Shown here piece by piece: positions 8,981 to 17,479 of a stretch of DNA of 64,000 nt. Made by a program: the position numbers and the translations under genes. The notes under the pieces were generated by a model that had not been told where the DNA came from, did not search any database, and saw only the letters and a program-made list of their open reading frames with translations. Numbering within the stretch: the first letter of the stretch is position 1; each line of letters opens with the position of its first letter. The DNA comes from Clostridia bacterium (GTDB taxonomy: Bacteria; Bacillota; Clostridia; Christensenellales; Aristaeellaceae): NCBI GenBank assembly GCA_017447185.1, contig JAFSOC010000031.1, positions 109,650-173,649 of the forward strand. Reading direction: 5' to 3'.

Positions 8981-9014
8981 GCGGCGGCGCAGTTCCCTGG
9001 ACCAGCGCCGCCGC
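8981..9014 (-). promoter_or_regulatory. GC-only hairpin between the three-module gene and permease genes
   Basis: Perfect 10-bp arms at 8981-8990 and 9005-9014, all G or C, enclose a 14-base loop. On the minus strand no T-run follows, so it is not a classical terminator. It may protect the 3' end of the upstream message, or slow polymerase so that the secreted protein is made in excess of the permeases. Confidence 0.5.
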
Positions 9015-9037
9015 GGGAGTAAATGTCAGTCCGTGAA

Positions 9038-10582
9038 TCAGTCGGCCATTCCGCTCACCGTGAAGGTAATGGTGATGGTCTCGTTGGCACCGGGCACGTT
9101 GTAGCCGAAGGCCGTTTCCGCCGCGTAGGTGTTGATGACGTCGATCCGGGCATAGTCGCCTTCCTCGATGTTGACATTCGCACCTTCCTGGGTGGCACCG
9201 CTGCCGATCTTGGTCTTCACATCGCTGATGGTCAGGTAACCGCCCTTCATCAGCTTGTTCGGGATATCGGTGGAGACAAACAGCAGATTGAACGCCTGAG
9301 TGTCGCCGAAGCCCATGTCGCCGGTGGTCAGGGAAACGGTGTATTCGCCGTCCTTGGTGATTTCAACGTCGGCAAAGGATCCGGCGTAATCCACAGCGTT
9401 GTTGTCCGCATCCCAGCCGGTCAGGCGGCCGAAGAATTCCGGATGATCCGCATCATCGCGGCCATAGTTGTCGTACCAGGCATTGCGGAACACGTAGGTA
9501 TCGGTTCCCTGTACGCCAATGTAGGCATGGAAGCCGGCTTCCTTGGCAGCCTTGGCTTCTTCCTCGGTCATGACTTCGCTTTCTTCCACCGGCGGTTCGC
9601 CGTAGATGAAGTCGAAGGTGGCTTCAATGCTCTTCACATCCGTGAAGGCGGCGGGATCAACCACGACGGGAGCAGCTCCTTCCAGGTCTCCGTCCGCGCG
9701 GCGGGCGTCGGAGGGCAGCTCGGTTACCCATTCATTGAACAGGTTGGAACGCATTTCGATCTTGTCATCGGAGGAGGTGTAGCCCTTTCCGAGTTCGATG
9801 GCTTCGCCGTTGACCTTGACTTCCTTCACATCGATGAAGTAGCCGGGATAGGCAATGTTGCCGTTGTTGAGCTTCACAGCCGCGAAAGCGATGCCGGTGA
9901 AGGCTTCCGGGAACTCCAGGCCCACGGTGTAGGTGCCTTCGCCCTTGATTTCAGCGTTCTTCGCCACAACGGGGGATTCATTGCCGTCATTCCAGTAGGA
10001 AACGGCCCAGTCGGCGCTGGCGATCACAACGGCCGCGCTGACTTCCAGGGGTACCACGTCGAAGTCCACTTCCATGGTCTTCACGCCGGTGAATACATCC
10101 TTGGCCACCATAATGGCGGTCTTGTCTTCGAGGACATTATCCACGGAACGGGCATCTGCGGGAACACCGACCACCCATTCATTGTAGATGTTCATGCGGG
10201 TTTTGCCTTCTTCATCATTGGTGAAGCCCTTCGCGAATTCCACGGCTTCGCCGTTGATGCGGATGGCGGTGATGTTCAGGCACATTTTCGGATAGGCTTC
10301 GATGGCGCCGCTGACGATCAGGGCGTTGAAAGCGGTATCCACGCCGTCAGGAGCGGCCGCGGTGAAATCGAGTCCGACGGTGTAGCTTCCGGCGCCGGTG
10401 ATTTCAGCGTTCTTCGCTACAACGGGGGATTCATTGCCGTCATTCCAGTAGGAAACACTCCAGTCGCCGTTTGCGTAAGCGATGTAGGCTTCGACTTTTT
10501 CAGCCGCGGCTTCTTCCGCGAACGCGGGGATCATCCCCAGCGCGAGCGCCAGGCACAGGACAAGGGCCAGGATCTTCTTCAT
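9038..10582 (-). CDS. Secreted protein of three repeated beta-sandwich-like modules
   Basis: 514 residues from the ATG at 10582 (AAGGAGG site); frame upstream of it lies in the repressor gene. A signal peptide ends at AFAEE. The rest is three related modules at about 30-180, 181-325 and 340-514; modules 1 and 2 are closest (VSYWNDGNESPVVAKNAEI in both), module 3 is diverged. The same module forms the C-terminus of the GH5 enzyme encoded downstream. No catalytic motif is visible. A role in binding polysaccharide at the cell surface, as a free carbohydrate-binding module protein, fits the locus but is inferred. No sortase motif, S-layer domain or membrane anchor is seen, so how it stays with the cell is unknown. 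It is the first structural gene of the operon. Confidence 0.8.
   Translation of the reverse strand: MKKILALVLCLALALGMIPAFAEEAAAEKVEAYIAYANGDWSVSYWNDGNESPVVAKNAEITGAGSYTVGLDFTAAAPDGVDTAFNALIVSGAIEAYPKMCLNITAIRINGEAVEFAKGFTNDEEGKTRMNIYNEWVVGVPADARSVDNVLEDKTAIMVAKDVFTGVKTMEVDFDVVPLEVSAAVVIASADWAVSYWNDGNESPVVAKNAEIKGEGTYTVGLEFPEAFTGIAFAAVKLNNGNIAYPGYFIDVKEVKVNGEAIELGKGYTSSDDKIEMRSNLFNEWVTELPSDARRADGDLEGAAPVVVDPAAFTDVKSIEATFDFIYGEPPVEESEVMTEEEAKAAKEAGFHAYIGVQGTDTYVFRNAWYDNYGRDDADHPEFFGRLTGWDADNNAVDYAGSFADVEITKDGEYTVSLTTGDMGFGDTQAFNLLFVSTDIPNKLMKGGYLTISDVKTKIGSGATQEGANVNIEEGDYARIDVINTYAAETAFGYNVPGANETITITFTVSGMAD
9947..10003. repeat. 57-bp direct repeat, copy A (module 2)
   Basis: This 57-base stretch recurs at 10400-10456 with a single mismatch, 453 bases (151 codons) away and in the same frame. 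It encodes the conserved start of the secreted protein's modules 1 and 2, and indicates recent duplication or gene conversion between them. Confidence 0.85.
10400..10456. repeat. 57-bp direct repeat, copy B (module 1)
   Basis: Partner of the copy at 9947-10003, differing by one base. Confidence 0.85.
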
Positions 10583-10617
10583 GGTTTTTTCCTCCTTCAA
10601 TATATGTTTCATTTTAT

Positions 10618-10631
10618 TGAAACCGTTTTTA
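10618..10631. promoter_or_regulatory. Putative LacI-family or cre operator upstream of the polysaccharide operon
   Basis: TGAAACCGTTTTTA has a central CG and matches the CcpA cre consensus (TGWAANCGNTNWCA) at all but one position. It lies in the 62-base gap between the repressor gene and the three-module gene, where a repressor would block the operon. Either the local LacI-type protein or CcpA could bind. Confidence 0.5.
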
Positions 10632-10644
10632 TCGCTTCCGCCTT

Positions 10645-11646
10645 TCAGCGGGAAAGCTCGCTCAGGGTATCCCCTTCCAGCAGCATCCCCTCCACGGTGA
10701 TCTGCCGGGGCTTGTGCTCCTCCGGTGTTTCGATGGCTTCGATCAGGAGACCGATGGCTTTTTGGGCGATGACCTCTGTGTTCTGCCGGTAGGTGGTCAG
10801 CATCGGCTGGATCATCCGGGTCATCCGGATACCGTCGTAGCCCACGAGACTGACTTCCTCCGGAATCTTCACGCCGGATGCCTTCAGGTCCCACAGGGCG
10901 CCGAGGCAGCTGTAATCATCGGGGCACAGGATGCAGGTGGGCTTCTCCGCGCCGGCAAGCAGGTCCCGCGCGATGGCTGTGCAGCCTTCCGGATCGTGGA
11001 ACTTCCCTTCCCGGACAAAGCCTTCCGGCACCCGGATCCCCAGCTCGGCACACATTTTGTAGAAACCGGCCAGCCGCTCCTTCGTCACCGCACCGGGCTG
11101 CCCCGTGATGAAGGCGATGTTCCGGTGGCCGTGGTCGTAGACGTAGCGGATGATCCGCTCCATGCTGATCCGGTTGTCGCTGCTGACGCAGTCACATCCT
11201 TCATATATATGGTCAATCACCACGGAAGGCATGTCGCTGCTGGCCAGGCGAATCACGTTGGCGGAGTCGAAGTCCGCCTGGATCACCACCACGCCGTCCA
11301 GGTTGCGGCGGCGGGCGTGATCGTAATAGTTTTCACCGTCCCGGTCACCGGTCTGCCCGATCAGCGTCAGATCGTACCCCAGGCGCTCCGCCTCGGAACG
11401 CAGCTCATCCAGCAGGGAACTGAAATACTCATGGTTCATCCGGTCTTCATACAGGATTCCGATGTTGCTCGAGCGGCTCGTCTTCAGCGTGCGGGCTGCC
11501 GCGTTGGGATAATAGCCCATCTCCTTCGCCGTCTGGCAGATGAAGGTCGTCCGTTCTTTATTCTCATTGGTCAATCCGTTCAGTGCCCGGGAAACCGTAG
11601 CCACCGAGACACCGCAGGCTTCCGCTATATCCTTGAGACGGACCAT
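10645..11646 (-). CDS. LacI/GalR-family transcriptional repressor of the polysaccharide locus
   Basis: 333 residues, ATG with AGAAGGAG upstream. The N-terminal helix-turn-helix is canonical (VRLKDIAEACGVSVATVSRALNG), followed by the hinge helix and a periplasmic-binding-type effector domain (NIGILYEDRMN.., CILCPDDYSCLGAL, VGYDGI). It sits at the head of the operon, 62 bases before the three-module gene. A near-palindromic LacI-type site lies just downstream of its own promoter, so autoregulation is likely. The inducer is probably an oligosaccharide released by the GH5 enzyme. Confidence 0.92.
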   Translation of the reverse strand: MVRLKDIAEACGVSVATVSRALNGLTNENKERTTFICQTAKEMGYYPNAAARTLKTSRSSNIGILYEDRMNHEYFSSLLDELRSEAERLGYDLTLIGQTGDRDGENYYDHARRRNLDGVVVIQADFDSANVIRLASSDMPSVVIDHIYEGCDCVSSDNRISMERIIRYVYDHGHRNIAFITGQPGAVTKERLAGFYKMCAELGIRVPEGFVREGKFHDPEGCTAIARDLLAGAEKPTCILCPDDYSCLGALWDLKASGVKIPEEVSLVGYDGIRMTRMIQPMLTTYRQNTEVIAQKAIGLLIEAIETPEEHKPRQITVEGMLLEGDTLSELSR

Positions 11647-11682
11647 GCAATCGCTCCTTCTGTTTCACGATTTTGCAATAAA

Positions 11683-11696
11683 TGCAATCGTTTGCA
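11683..11696. promoter_or_regulatory. LacI-family operator at the repressor promoter
   Basis: TGCAATCGTTTGCA is a 14-base near-palindrome around a central CG (12 of 14 positions symmetric), as expected of LacI/GalR operators. It lies just after the -10 box of the repressor's own promoter. Confidence 0.6.
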
Positions 11697-11701
11697 AACA
11701 G

Positions 11702-11730
11702 ATCATATACCTATGCATTTGGCTTGTCAA
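11702..11730 (-). promoter_or_regulatory. Sigma-A promoter of the lacI-type gene
   Basis: On the minus strand TTGACA (11725-11730) and TATGAT (11702-11707) are 17 bases apart. The rest of 11731-11860 is AT-rich, with no further feature recognised. Confidence 0.75.
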
Positions 11731-11863
11731 GGGAAAATATTGTTGTTTTTGTATGTTTTTTTCCCGTTTTCCACATGTCTGTACAAGTTGTCAATTTTAT
11801 AGCAAAAGCACGCGCAATCGTTTTCTTACTTGCGTTTTTCCGGCAGGCCGGAAAGGCCGCCGA

Positions 11864-11892
11864 TTGCACAAACAGGCAGTTTGTTCTATAAT
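11864..11892 (+). promoter_or_regulatory. Sigma-A promoter of the secreted peptidase-like gene
   Basis: TTGCAC at 11864-11869, 17-base spacer, TATAAT at 11887-11892. The start codon follows at 11932. Confidence 0.75.
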
Positions 11893-11931
11893 ATCCGCGA
11901 AAATCCGTAACGGATCGGAGAGATTTATCGT

Positions 11932-12723
11932 ATGGCCGGAATCAGAAAATTGCTTTGCCTTACGCTGTGCGCACTGTTTGTATTTTCCTGCGCCATCGCG
12001 GAAGAGGATATCGACGTGGAGGAAATCATCCTGAATCCCGACGGGACGCTCCCGGAGCCGGAAGCGACGGAGTCCCCGGCCGGCCGCACCGCGCGGGAAA
12101 GCTTTATTGACGATATCATCGCCCTGGGGGAAGAAATTTACATCAAGGCAGACGGAAAGCCCCAGCGGGCCTACCTGAAAAGCGATATTTACGTTTGCAA
12201 AAATTTCACAGTGTACCTTTTCCGCCAGAACCGGGACAAGTACCGGATGGCGGAATACCCGGACCTGCAGCTGAAAATTCCCAACAACATGCCGGAAAAG
12301 CAATGCAAACCCTACTCCTACGGCTACTGCTGGGAGGATGTGCCCGCCTCCAAGGGCAATCCCTTTGTGGAGGCTGCCCAGTTCCTCTACGACTCCAAGC
12401 AGAGCAAGGAGGAGAACATCGCCCGGGCGCTGGAATTCATGAAGCAGGTGCAGCGCGGGGATTATTTCCAGATGACAGGGGACTACAAGGGCGGCAAAGG
12501 TGCCCACAGCGCGATCTTCATCTCCGACTACGATCCGGAAACCAACACCGTCCACTCCATGGACAGCAACCGGAAAGGCAAGCGCATCAACGGCACCCGG
12601 TATGGCTATGTGCTGTTTGATACAGAAATGCAGATTGACAGCTGGGTCGAATTCTTCTGTATGAAAAAATGCGGTGCAACCCTATACCGCCTGCGGGACG
12701 ATATTATTTTCGCCGGGGAATAA
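11932..12723 (+). CDS. Secreted NlpC/P60- or CHAP-like cysteine peptidase family protein
   Basis: 263 residues, GGAGAG ribosome site. A signal peptide (about 1-23, SCAIAEED) is followed by an acidic linker and a domain whose Cys (SDIYVCKNFTVYLF) and His (GAHSAIFISDYD) are spaced as in NlpC/P60 and CHAP papain-like peptidases. Such enzymes cut peptidoglycan stem peptides. The assignment rests on the motif pattern only; there is no SH3, LysM or other wall-binding domain. The gene is monocistronic, with its own promoter and a terminator whose loop contains the stop codon. A second, unrelated-looking member of the same fold lies at 32634-33434. Confidence 0.6.
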   Translation: MAGIRKLLCLTLCALFVFSCAIAEEDIDVEEIILNPDGTLPEPEATESPAGRTARESFIDDIIALGEEIYIKADGKPQRAYLKSDIYVCKNFTVYLFRQNRDKYRMAEYPDLQLKIPNNMPEKQCKPYSYGYCWEDVPASKGNPFVEAAQFLYDSKQSKEENIARALEFMKQVQRGDYFQMTGDYKGGKGAHSAIFISDYDPETNTVHSMDSNRKGKRINGTRYGYVLFDTEMQIDSWVEFFCMKKCGATLYRLRDDIIFAGE

Positions 12724-12740
12724 TCCCCGGCGAAATTTTT
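12708..12740 (+). terminator. Intrinsic terminator overlapping the stop codon
   Basis: A 12-bp stem (12708-12719 with 12724-12735) and four-base loop is followed by five T residues. It ends the peptidase-like transcript before convergent tex. Confidence 0.75.
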
Positions 12741-12746
12741 CTTTCC

Positions 12747-14894
12747 TTACATTTTTCCCTTGACCATGGTCAGCGCGATCCGCTGTTTCTTCTCATCCAC
12801 ACTGACAACCCAGACCTTCACCACATCCCCCACCTTGACCACTTCCGCGGGATGGCGGATAAACTTGTCCGCCATGCGGGAGATGTGCACCAGGCCGTCC
12901 TGGTGGACACCGATATCCACGAAGGCGCCGAAGTCGATGACATTGCGCACCGTACCGGTCAGCTCCATTCCGGGGGTCAGGTCCTTGATATCCAGCACAT
13001 CCGTCCGCAGCACGGGCTTGGGCAGCTCGTCCCGGGGGTCCCGGCCGGGCTTCTGCAGTTCGGCGATCATATCCTTCAGCGTGGGAATGCCGACGCCGAT
13101 CTCCTCCGCCAGCTTTTCCTCCCCGTAAGCCTTCGCTTTCAGGGGAATCTCCGGAATACCGCCCCGCTTCAGTTCCTTCAGGTCGTATCCCAGCTTCTCC
13201 AGCAGCTTTCCCGCCGCCTCATAGCTTTCGGGATGGACACCGGTGGCGTCCAGCGGGTTTTTGCTGTCCGCCACCCGCAGGAAGCCGGCGCACTGCTCAT
13301 ATGCCTTCGGCCCCAGCTTCGGCACCTTTTTCAGCGCCTGCCGGGTGGCGATGCCGTTCTCCTCCCGGTAGGCCACGATATTCTTTGCCAGCGCCGGACC
13401 GATGCCGGCCACATGGCTCAGCAACTCCGCCGATGCGGTGGAAACCTCCACACCCACCTGGTTCACGCACTGCTCCACCACGCCGTCCAGGGCCTCGGTC
13501 AGCTCGTTCTGCTTCAGGTCGTGCTGGTACTGCCCCACGCCGATGGCCTTCGGATCGATCTTGACCAGTTCCGCCAGGGGATCCTGCATCCGCCGGGCGA
13601 TGGAGACCGCGCTCCGCTGCGTCACGTCGAAATCCGGGAATTCCTCCGCCGCCAGCTTGCTGGCGGAATAGACGGAAGCTCCTGCCTCACTCACAATCAT
13701 ATAGGCTGTGCCCGGCATCTCCGGCAGGAGGGAGACGATGAACTGTTCGCTCTCCCGGCTGGCGGTGCCGTTACCGATGGCGATGGCGGTGACGCCGTAT
13801 TTCTGCACAAAACCCTTGATCAGCCGTGCCGCGGCAGCCTTCCCGTTTTCATTGCCCGGCAAGGTGAAGTAGCCGACGCCGGTATCCAGCACCTTGCCGT
13901 TGGCATCGATGACCGCCAGCTTGCAGCCGGTACGGAAACCCGGGTCCACCCCCAGGGTCACCTTGCCCTTGATGGGCGGCTGCATCAGCAGCTGGTGCAG
14001 GTTCTGGGAGAAAACGCGGATGGCGGACACATTAGCCCGGTCCGTCAGTTCGTTGCGGACTTCCCGCTCCAGGGAGGGGAAAACCAGCCGTTCCCAGGCG
14101 TCCCCGCAGGCTTCTGCCACCTGAGCCGCCGCGGCGGTGGTGTTCCGGACATAGATTTTCCGGATGCTGTCCAGCGCTCTCTCCTCCGGCACTTCCAGGG
14201 TCACCTTCAGGAATTCCTCCCGCTCGCCCCGGTTCACCGCCAGGATCCGATGGGCCGCCATGCTGCGCACCGGCTCCCGGAAATCGTAATACATGCTGTA
14301 GACGCTGTCCTCTTCCTTCGCGGCTTTGGTCACCAGCACGCCTTCCCGCATCATCATTTCCCGCAGGGCCTTGCGGATGTCCGCATCGTCGCTGACCGTC
14401 TCCGCCAGGATGTCCCTTGCGCCGGCCAGGGCGCTTTCCGCGTCCGGTACTTCCTTCTCCGGGTTGATATACTTCGCGGCTTCCGCTGCCGGATCCCCCG
14501 GCTGCTGCAGCATCAGCCACAGGGAAAGAGGCTCCAGGCCCCGTTCCTTCGCCACGATGGCCCGGGTACGGCGCTTCGGCCGGTAGGGCCGGTACAGGTC
14601 CTCCAATTCACTCAGGGTCTTCGCCGCCTGCAGCCGCGACTCCAGCTCCTCTGTCAGCACATCCTGTTCCGTCAGGCTTTTGCGGATTTCCTCCCGGCGC
14701 TTGTCCAGGTTCCGCAGGTATTCCAGCCGCTCGGACATCTCCCGCAGCACCTGGTCATCCAGGGAGCCGGTGGCCTCCTTGCGGTAACGGGCAATAAAAG
14801 GAATGGTATTCCCGGCATCCAGCAGCTCCACCGCTGCCTGTACCTGCTGCGGACGCAGCGAAAATTCGGATGCCAGCAAGCTTGTGTAATCCAT
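12747..14894 (-). CDS. tex: Tex family S1-domain RNA-binding protein
   Basis: 715 residues from the ATG at 14894 (ACGGAGG site); a long open extension upstream overlaps the divergent iorA region and is not used. The order is Tex N-terminal domain (DYTSLLASEF..IPFIARYRKEATG), YqgF-like RNase H fold (TLGVDPGFRTGCKLAVID), helix-hairpin-helix pairs and a C-terminal S1 domain (ELTGTVRNVIDFGAFVDIGVHQDGLVHIS). Tex proteins are conserved cytoplasmic nucleic-acid-binding factors linked to transcription and toxin expression. The length is typical. It is monocistronic. Confidence 0.95.
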   Translation of the reverse strand: MDYTSLLASEFSLRPQQVQAAVELLDAGNTIPFIARYRKEATGSLDDQVLREMSERLEYLRNLDKRREEIRKSLTEQDVLTEELESRLQAAKTLSELEDLYRPYRPKRRTRAIVAKERGLEPLSLWLMLQQPGDPAAEAAKYINPEKEVPDAESALAGARDILAETVSDDADIRKALREMMMREGVLVTKAAKEEDSVYSMYYDFREPVRSMAAHRILAVNRGEREEFLKVTLEVPEERALDSIRKIYVRNTTAAAAQVAEACGDAWERLVFPSLEREVRNELTDRANVSAIRVFSQNLHQLLMQPPIKGKVTLGVDPGFRTGCKLAVIDANGKVLDTGVGYFTLPGNENGKAAAARLIKGFVQKYGVTAIAIGNGTASRESEQFIVSLLPEMPGTAYMIVSEAGASVYSASKLAAEEFPDFDVTQRSAVSIARRMQDPLAELVKIDPKAIGVGQYQHDLKQNELTEALDGVVEQCVNQVGVEVSTASAELLSHVAGIGPALAKNIVAYREENGIATRQALKKVPKLGPKAYEQCAGFLRVADSKNPLDATGVHPESYEAAGKLLEKLGYDLKELKRGGIPEIPLKAKAYGEEKLAEEIGVGIPTLKDMIAELQKPGRDPRDELPKPVLRTDVLDIKDLTPGMELTGTVRNVIDFGAFVDIGVHQDGLVHISRMADKFIRHPAEVVKVGDVVKVWVVSVDEKKQRIALTMVKGKM

Positions 14895-14927
14895 GTCGTT
14901 TCCTCCGTGACACTGTTGGTTCTGCTT

Positions 14928-14956
14928 ATTGTATGCCTTCTTCCCCCTTCCGTCAA
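14928..14956 (-). promoter_or_regulatory. Sigma-A promoter of tex
   Basis: On the minus strand TTGACG (14951-14956) and TACAAT (14928-14933) have a 17-base spacer and lie about 35 bases before the tex start. A likely iorA -10 (TATCAT, 15006-15011) lies on the other strand without a clear -35. Confidence 0.7.
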
Positions 14957-15049
14957 ACCATTGTACTTTCGGGGGTTTTTTGTGGATTTCACCGGTGCTT
15001 TGTGGTATCATCTCATTTGGTTTATTTCCATCCAAGGATGTGTTTGAAC

Positions 15050-16870
15050 ATGCATGATGAATTTGTAATGGGCAATGAGGCCATCGCCCTCGGAGCGCTT
15101 GCTGCCGGGGTAAACCTGGTGTGCGGCTATCCCGGTACGCCCTCCACCGAAGTGCTCGAAACCGTGGCGAAGCGCCGCGGCGAAAATGTCTATGTGGAAT
15201 GGTCCGTGAACGAAAAGGTCGCCATGGAGATCGCCGGCGGAGCCGCCTACGCGGGTGCCCGTGCATTGGTCACCATGAAGCAGATGGGCCTGAACGTGGC
15301 GTCCGATCCTCTGATGTGCCTGGAGTACATCGGGGTGAAGGGCGGCCTGGTGGTGCTGGTGGCGGATGACCCCGGCCCCATCTCCTCCCAGACGGAGCAG
15401 GACACCCGCTCCTTCGCTTCCTTCTCCAAGGTTCCGGTGCTGGATCCTTCCTCCGCGGCGGAAGCTTACGCCATGGTACAGGAAGCCTTTGAAATCTCCG
15501 AAAAATACCAGACGCCTGTTTTCCTCCGGCCTACCACCCGCGTTTCCCACGGCTATGCTTCCATTTCCGTAAAGGATCCGGAGGAATACACCGTACACCC
15601 GGTGGAAGGCTTTGTGAAGGACAGCAGCCGCTGGGTCATTTTCCCGCGCCTCTCTTTCGGCAACCACCGGAAGATCGAGGAGCGCAACGAGCAGCTGCAG
15701 GACGTTTTTTCCGACAACCCGCTGAACCGGATCGAGCCGGAGGAAGCGCTGCTTTCCGGCCTGCGCAGGGGTGTCGCCACCGGCGGCTTCAACTATACCT
15801 ATGTGATGGAAGCCCGGAAAAAGCTGGGCGCCATCCGCACCCTGAAGGTTTCCACCCCTTTCCCCTTCCCGGAGAAGCTGGCCGTCCGCTTCCTGGAGGG
15901 GCTGGATGAAGTGCTCTGCGTGGAGGAACTGGATCCTGTCATCGAACGGGAACTGATCTACCTCTGCGGCAAATACGGCCTGCAAACGAAAATCCTCGGC
16001 AAAATGACCGGCCATATCCCGCGTTCCGGCGAAAACAGCCGGGACAGCGTGACCGCTGCCCTTGCCGGATTCATGAACCTCCCCGTTCCGGCGGAAACAC
16101 CCGAAGCGCCTCCGCCCCTGCCGGTCCGCCCGCCGGTGCTGTGCGCCGGCTGTCCGCACCGGGCTTCCTTCTATGCCGTCAAACAGGCCATGAAGGGCCG
16201 GAAAACCGTCTTCTGCGGGGACATCGGCTGCTACACCCTGGGCAACGCCATGCCGCTGGACATGGTGGATACCTGCCTGTGCATGGGTGCCGGCCTGGGT
16301 ATTGCCCAGAGCCTGAACCACCTGGAGAAGGACCGTTCCTGCTTCGCCTTTGTGGGGGACTCCACCTTCTTCGCCTCCGCGCTGCCCGGCGTGGTGAACG
16401 CGGTATACAACCAGGCGGAATTCACGCTGATCGTGCTGGATAACTCCACCACCGCCATGACCGGCCACCAGCCGCACCCCGGCACCGGCCGCACCATGAT
16501 GGGCGAAGTCGTGGAAAAGGTCAGCATTGAAAACGTGCTGAAGGGCATCGGCGTCACCGCGGTGGAAACCGTGGATCCCCTGAACCACAAGCTGGCGGTG
16601 GAGACCGTCCGCAAAACGGCGGACCTCCCCGGCGTGAAGGCGATCATCTTCCGGTCTCCCTGTGTGGCGCTGTTCCGCGCCTCCTCCCGGGTGACCATCG
16701 ATCCGGAAAAGTGCATCGGCTGCAAAAAGTGCATCCGGGAAATCGGCTGCCCGGCCCTCTCCTTCCGGGGCGGCAAGGCGGTGGCGGATATCGCCCAGTG
16801 CAACGGCTGCACCCTGTGCGCGCAGCTGTGCCCGGCCGGCGCGATTACGGGAGGTGAATCCCATGAATAA
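15050..16870 (+). CDS. iorA: Indolepyruvate:ferredoxin oxidoreductase, alpha subunit
   Basis: 606 residues from the ATG at 15050 (AAGGA site 11 bases upstream); ATG at 15038 is an alternative. The N-terminal transketolase-like region (GNEAIALGALAAGVNLVCGYPGTPSTE) and the thiamine-diphosphate-binding region (CGDIGCYTLGNAMPLDMVDT, GDSTFFASALPGVVNAVYN) are present. A C-terminal two-cluster ferredoxin domain follows (CIGCKKC.., CNGCTLCAQLC). With IorB it converts aryl-pyruvates from Trp, Phe and Tyr to aryl-acetyl-CoA, CO2 and reduced ferredoxin. The beta-subunit gene overlaps its end by eight bases, and an aryl-CoA ligase gene follows. Confidence 0.95.
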   Translation: MHDEFVMGNEAIALGALAAGVNLVCGYPGTPSTEVLETVAKRRGENVYVEWSVNEKVAMEIAGGAAYAGARALVTMKQMGLNVASDPLMCLEYIGVKGGLVVLVADDPGPISSQTEQDTRSFASFSKVPVLDPSSAAEAYAMVQEAFEISEKYQTPVFLRPTTRVSHGYASISVKDPEEYTVHPVEGFVKDSSRWVIFPRLSFGNHRKIEERNEQLQDVFSDNPLNRIEPEEALLSGLRRGVATGGFNYTYVMEARKKLGAIRTLKVSTPFPFPEKLAVRFLEGLDEVLCVEELDPVIERELIYLCGKYGLQTKILGKMTGHIPRSGENSRDSVTAALAGFMNLPVPAETPEAPPPLPVRPPVLCAGCPHRASFYAVKQAMKGRKTVFCGDIGCYTLGNAMPLDMVDTCLCMGAGLGIAQSLNHLEKDRSCFAFVGDSTFFASALPGVVNAVYNQAEFTLIVLDNSTTAMTGHQPHPGTGRTMMGEVVEKVSIENVLKGIGVTAVETVDPLNHKLAVETVRKTADLPGVKAIIFRSPCVALFRASSRVTIDPEKCIGCKKCIREIGCPALSFRGGKAVADIAQCNGCTLCAQLCPAGAITGGESHE

Positions 16871-17435
16871 AAATATTATCCTCTGCGGCGTAGGCGGCCA
16901 GGGAACCGTGCTGGCTTCCCGCCTGATCTCCTCCGCCGCCATGGCCCGCCATATTCCCGTACTCTCCGCCGAGACCATCGGCATGGCCCAGCGGGGCGGC
17001 AGCGTTTTCAGCCACCTGCGGATGGGTGAAGACCTCTGCTCCCCCATGATCGCCCGCGGCGAAGCGGACCTGATCCTGGGGTTTGAGCCCGGCGAAGCGG
17101 TCCGCCTGCTGCCCTTCCTGAAGCCGGAGGGGCAGGTGGTGGTTTCCTCCCGCGCCGTGATGCCGGTCACCGCCGCGCTGTCCGACACCGGTTACCGGGC
17201 GGAAGACATGCTCGCCTACCTCTCCTCCCGGGTGGAGCACCTCACCGTGGTGGACGCGGAAAAAGCGCTGCAGGAAGTCGGTTCCCCGAAGGTGCTGAAC
17301 CTGATCCTGCTGGGTGCCGCAGTCCGCAGCGGCGCGCTGGGACTGGAGGCGGAAGACCTGAAGGACGCTGTCCGCCGCCTGATTCCCGAAAAATTTCATG
17401 AACTGAATTTCCGGGCCCTGGACTATCATGCCTGA
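16863..17435 (+). CDS. iorB: Indolepyruvate:ferredoxin oxidoreductase, beta subunit
   Basis: 190 residues from the ATG at 16863, with GGAGGT seven bases upstream. It is the gamma-type pyruvate:ferredoxin oxidoreductase domain (NIILCGVGGQGTVLASRLI, AETIGMAQRGGSVFSHLR), the usual small IorB subunit of an anaerobe. The eight-base overlap with iorA indicates translational coupling. The enzyme is cytoplasmic and oxygen-sensitive. Confidence 0.93.
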   Translation: MNKNIILCGVGGQGTVLASRLISSAAMARHIPVLSAETIGMAQRGGSVFSHLRMGEDLCSPMIARGEADLILGFEPGEAVRLLPFLKPEGQVVVSSRAVMPVTAALSDTGYRAEDMLAYLSSRVEHLTVVDAEKALQEVGSPKVLNLILLGAAVRSGALGLEAEDLKDAVRRLIPEKFHELNFRALDYHA

Positions 17436-17479
17436 GCCCCTGATACAACTATAATGATCGAAGAAAGAAGGTAATCCCC

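Noticed and set aside
14870-15049. N-terminal extension of IorA
   Set aside because: The extra residues lack similarity to the family and overlap the tex promoter; the conserved domain starts just after the ATG at 15050.
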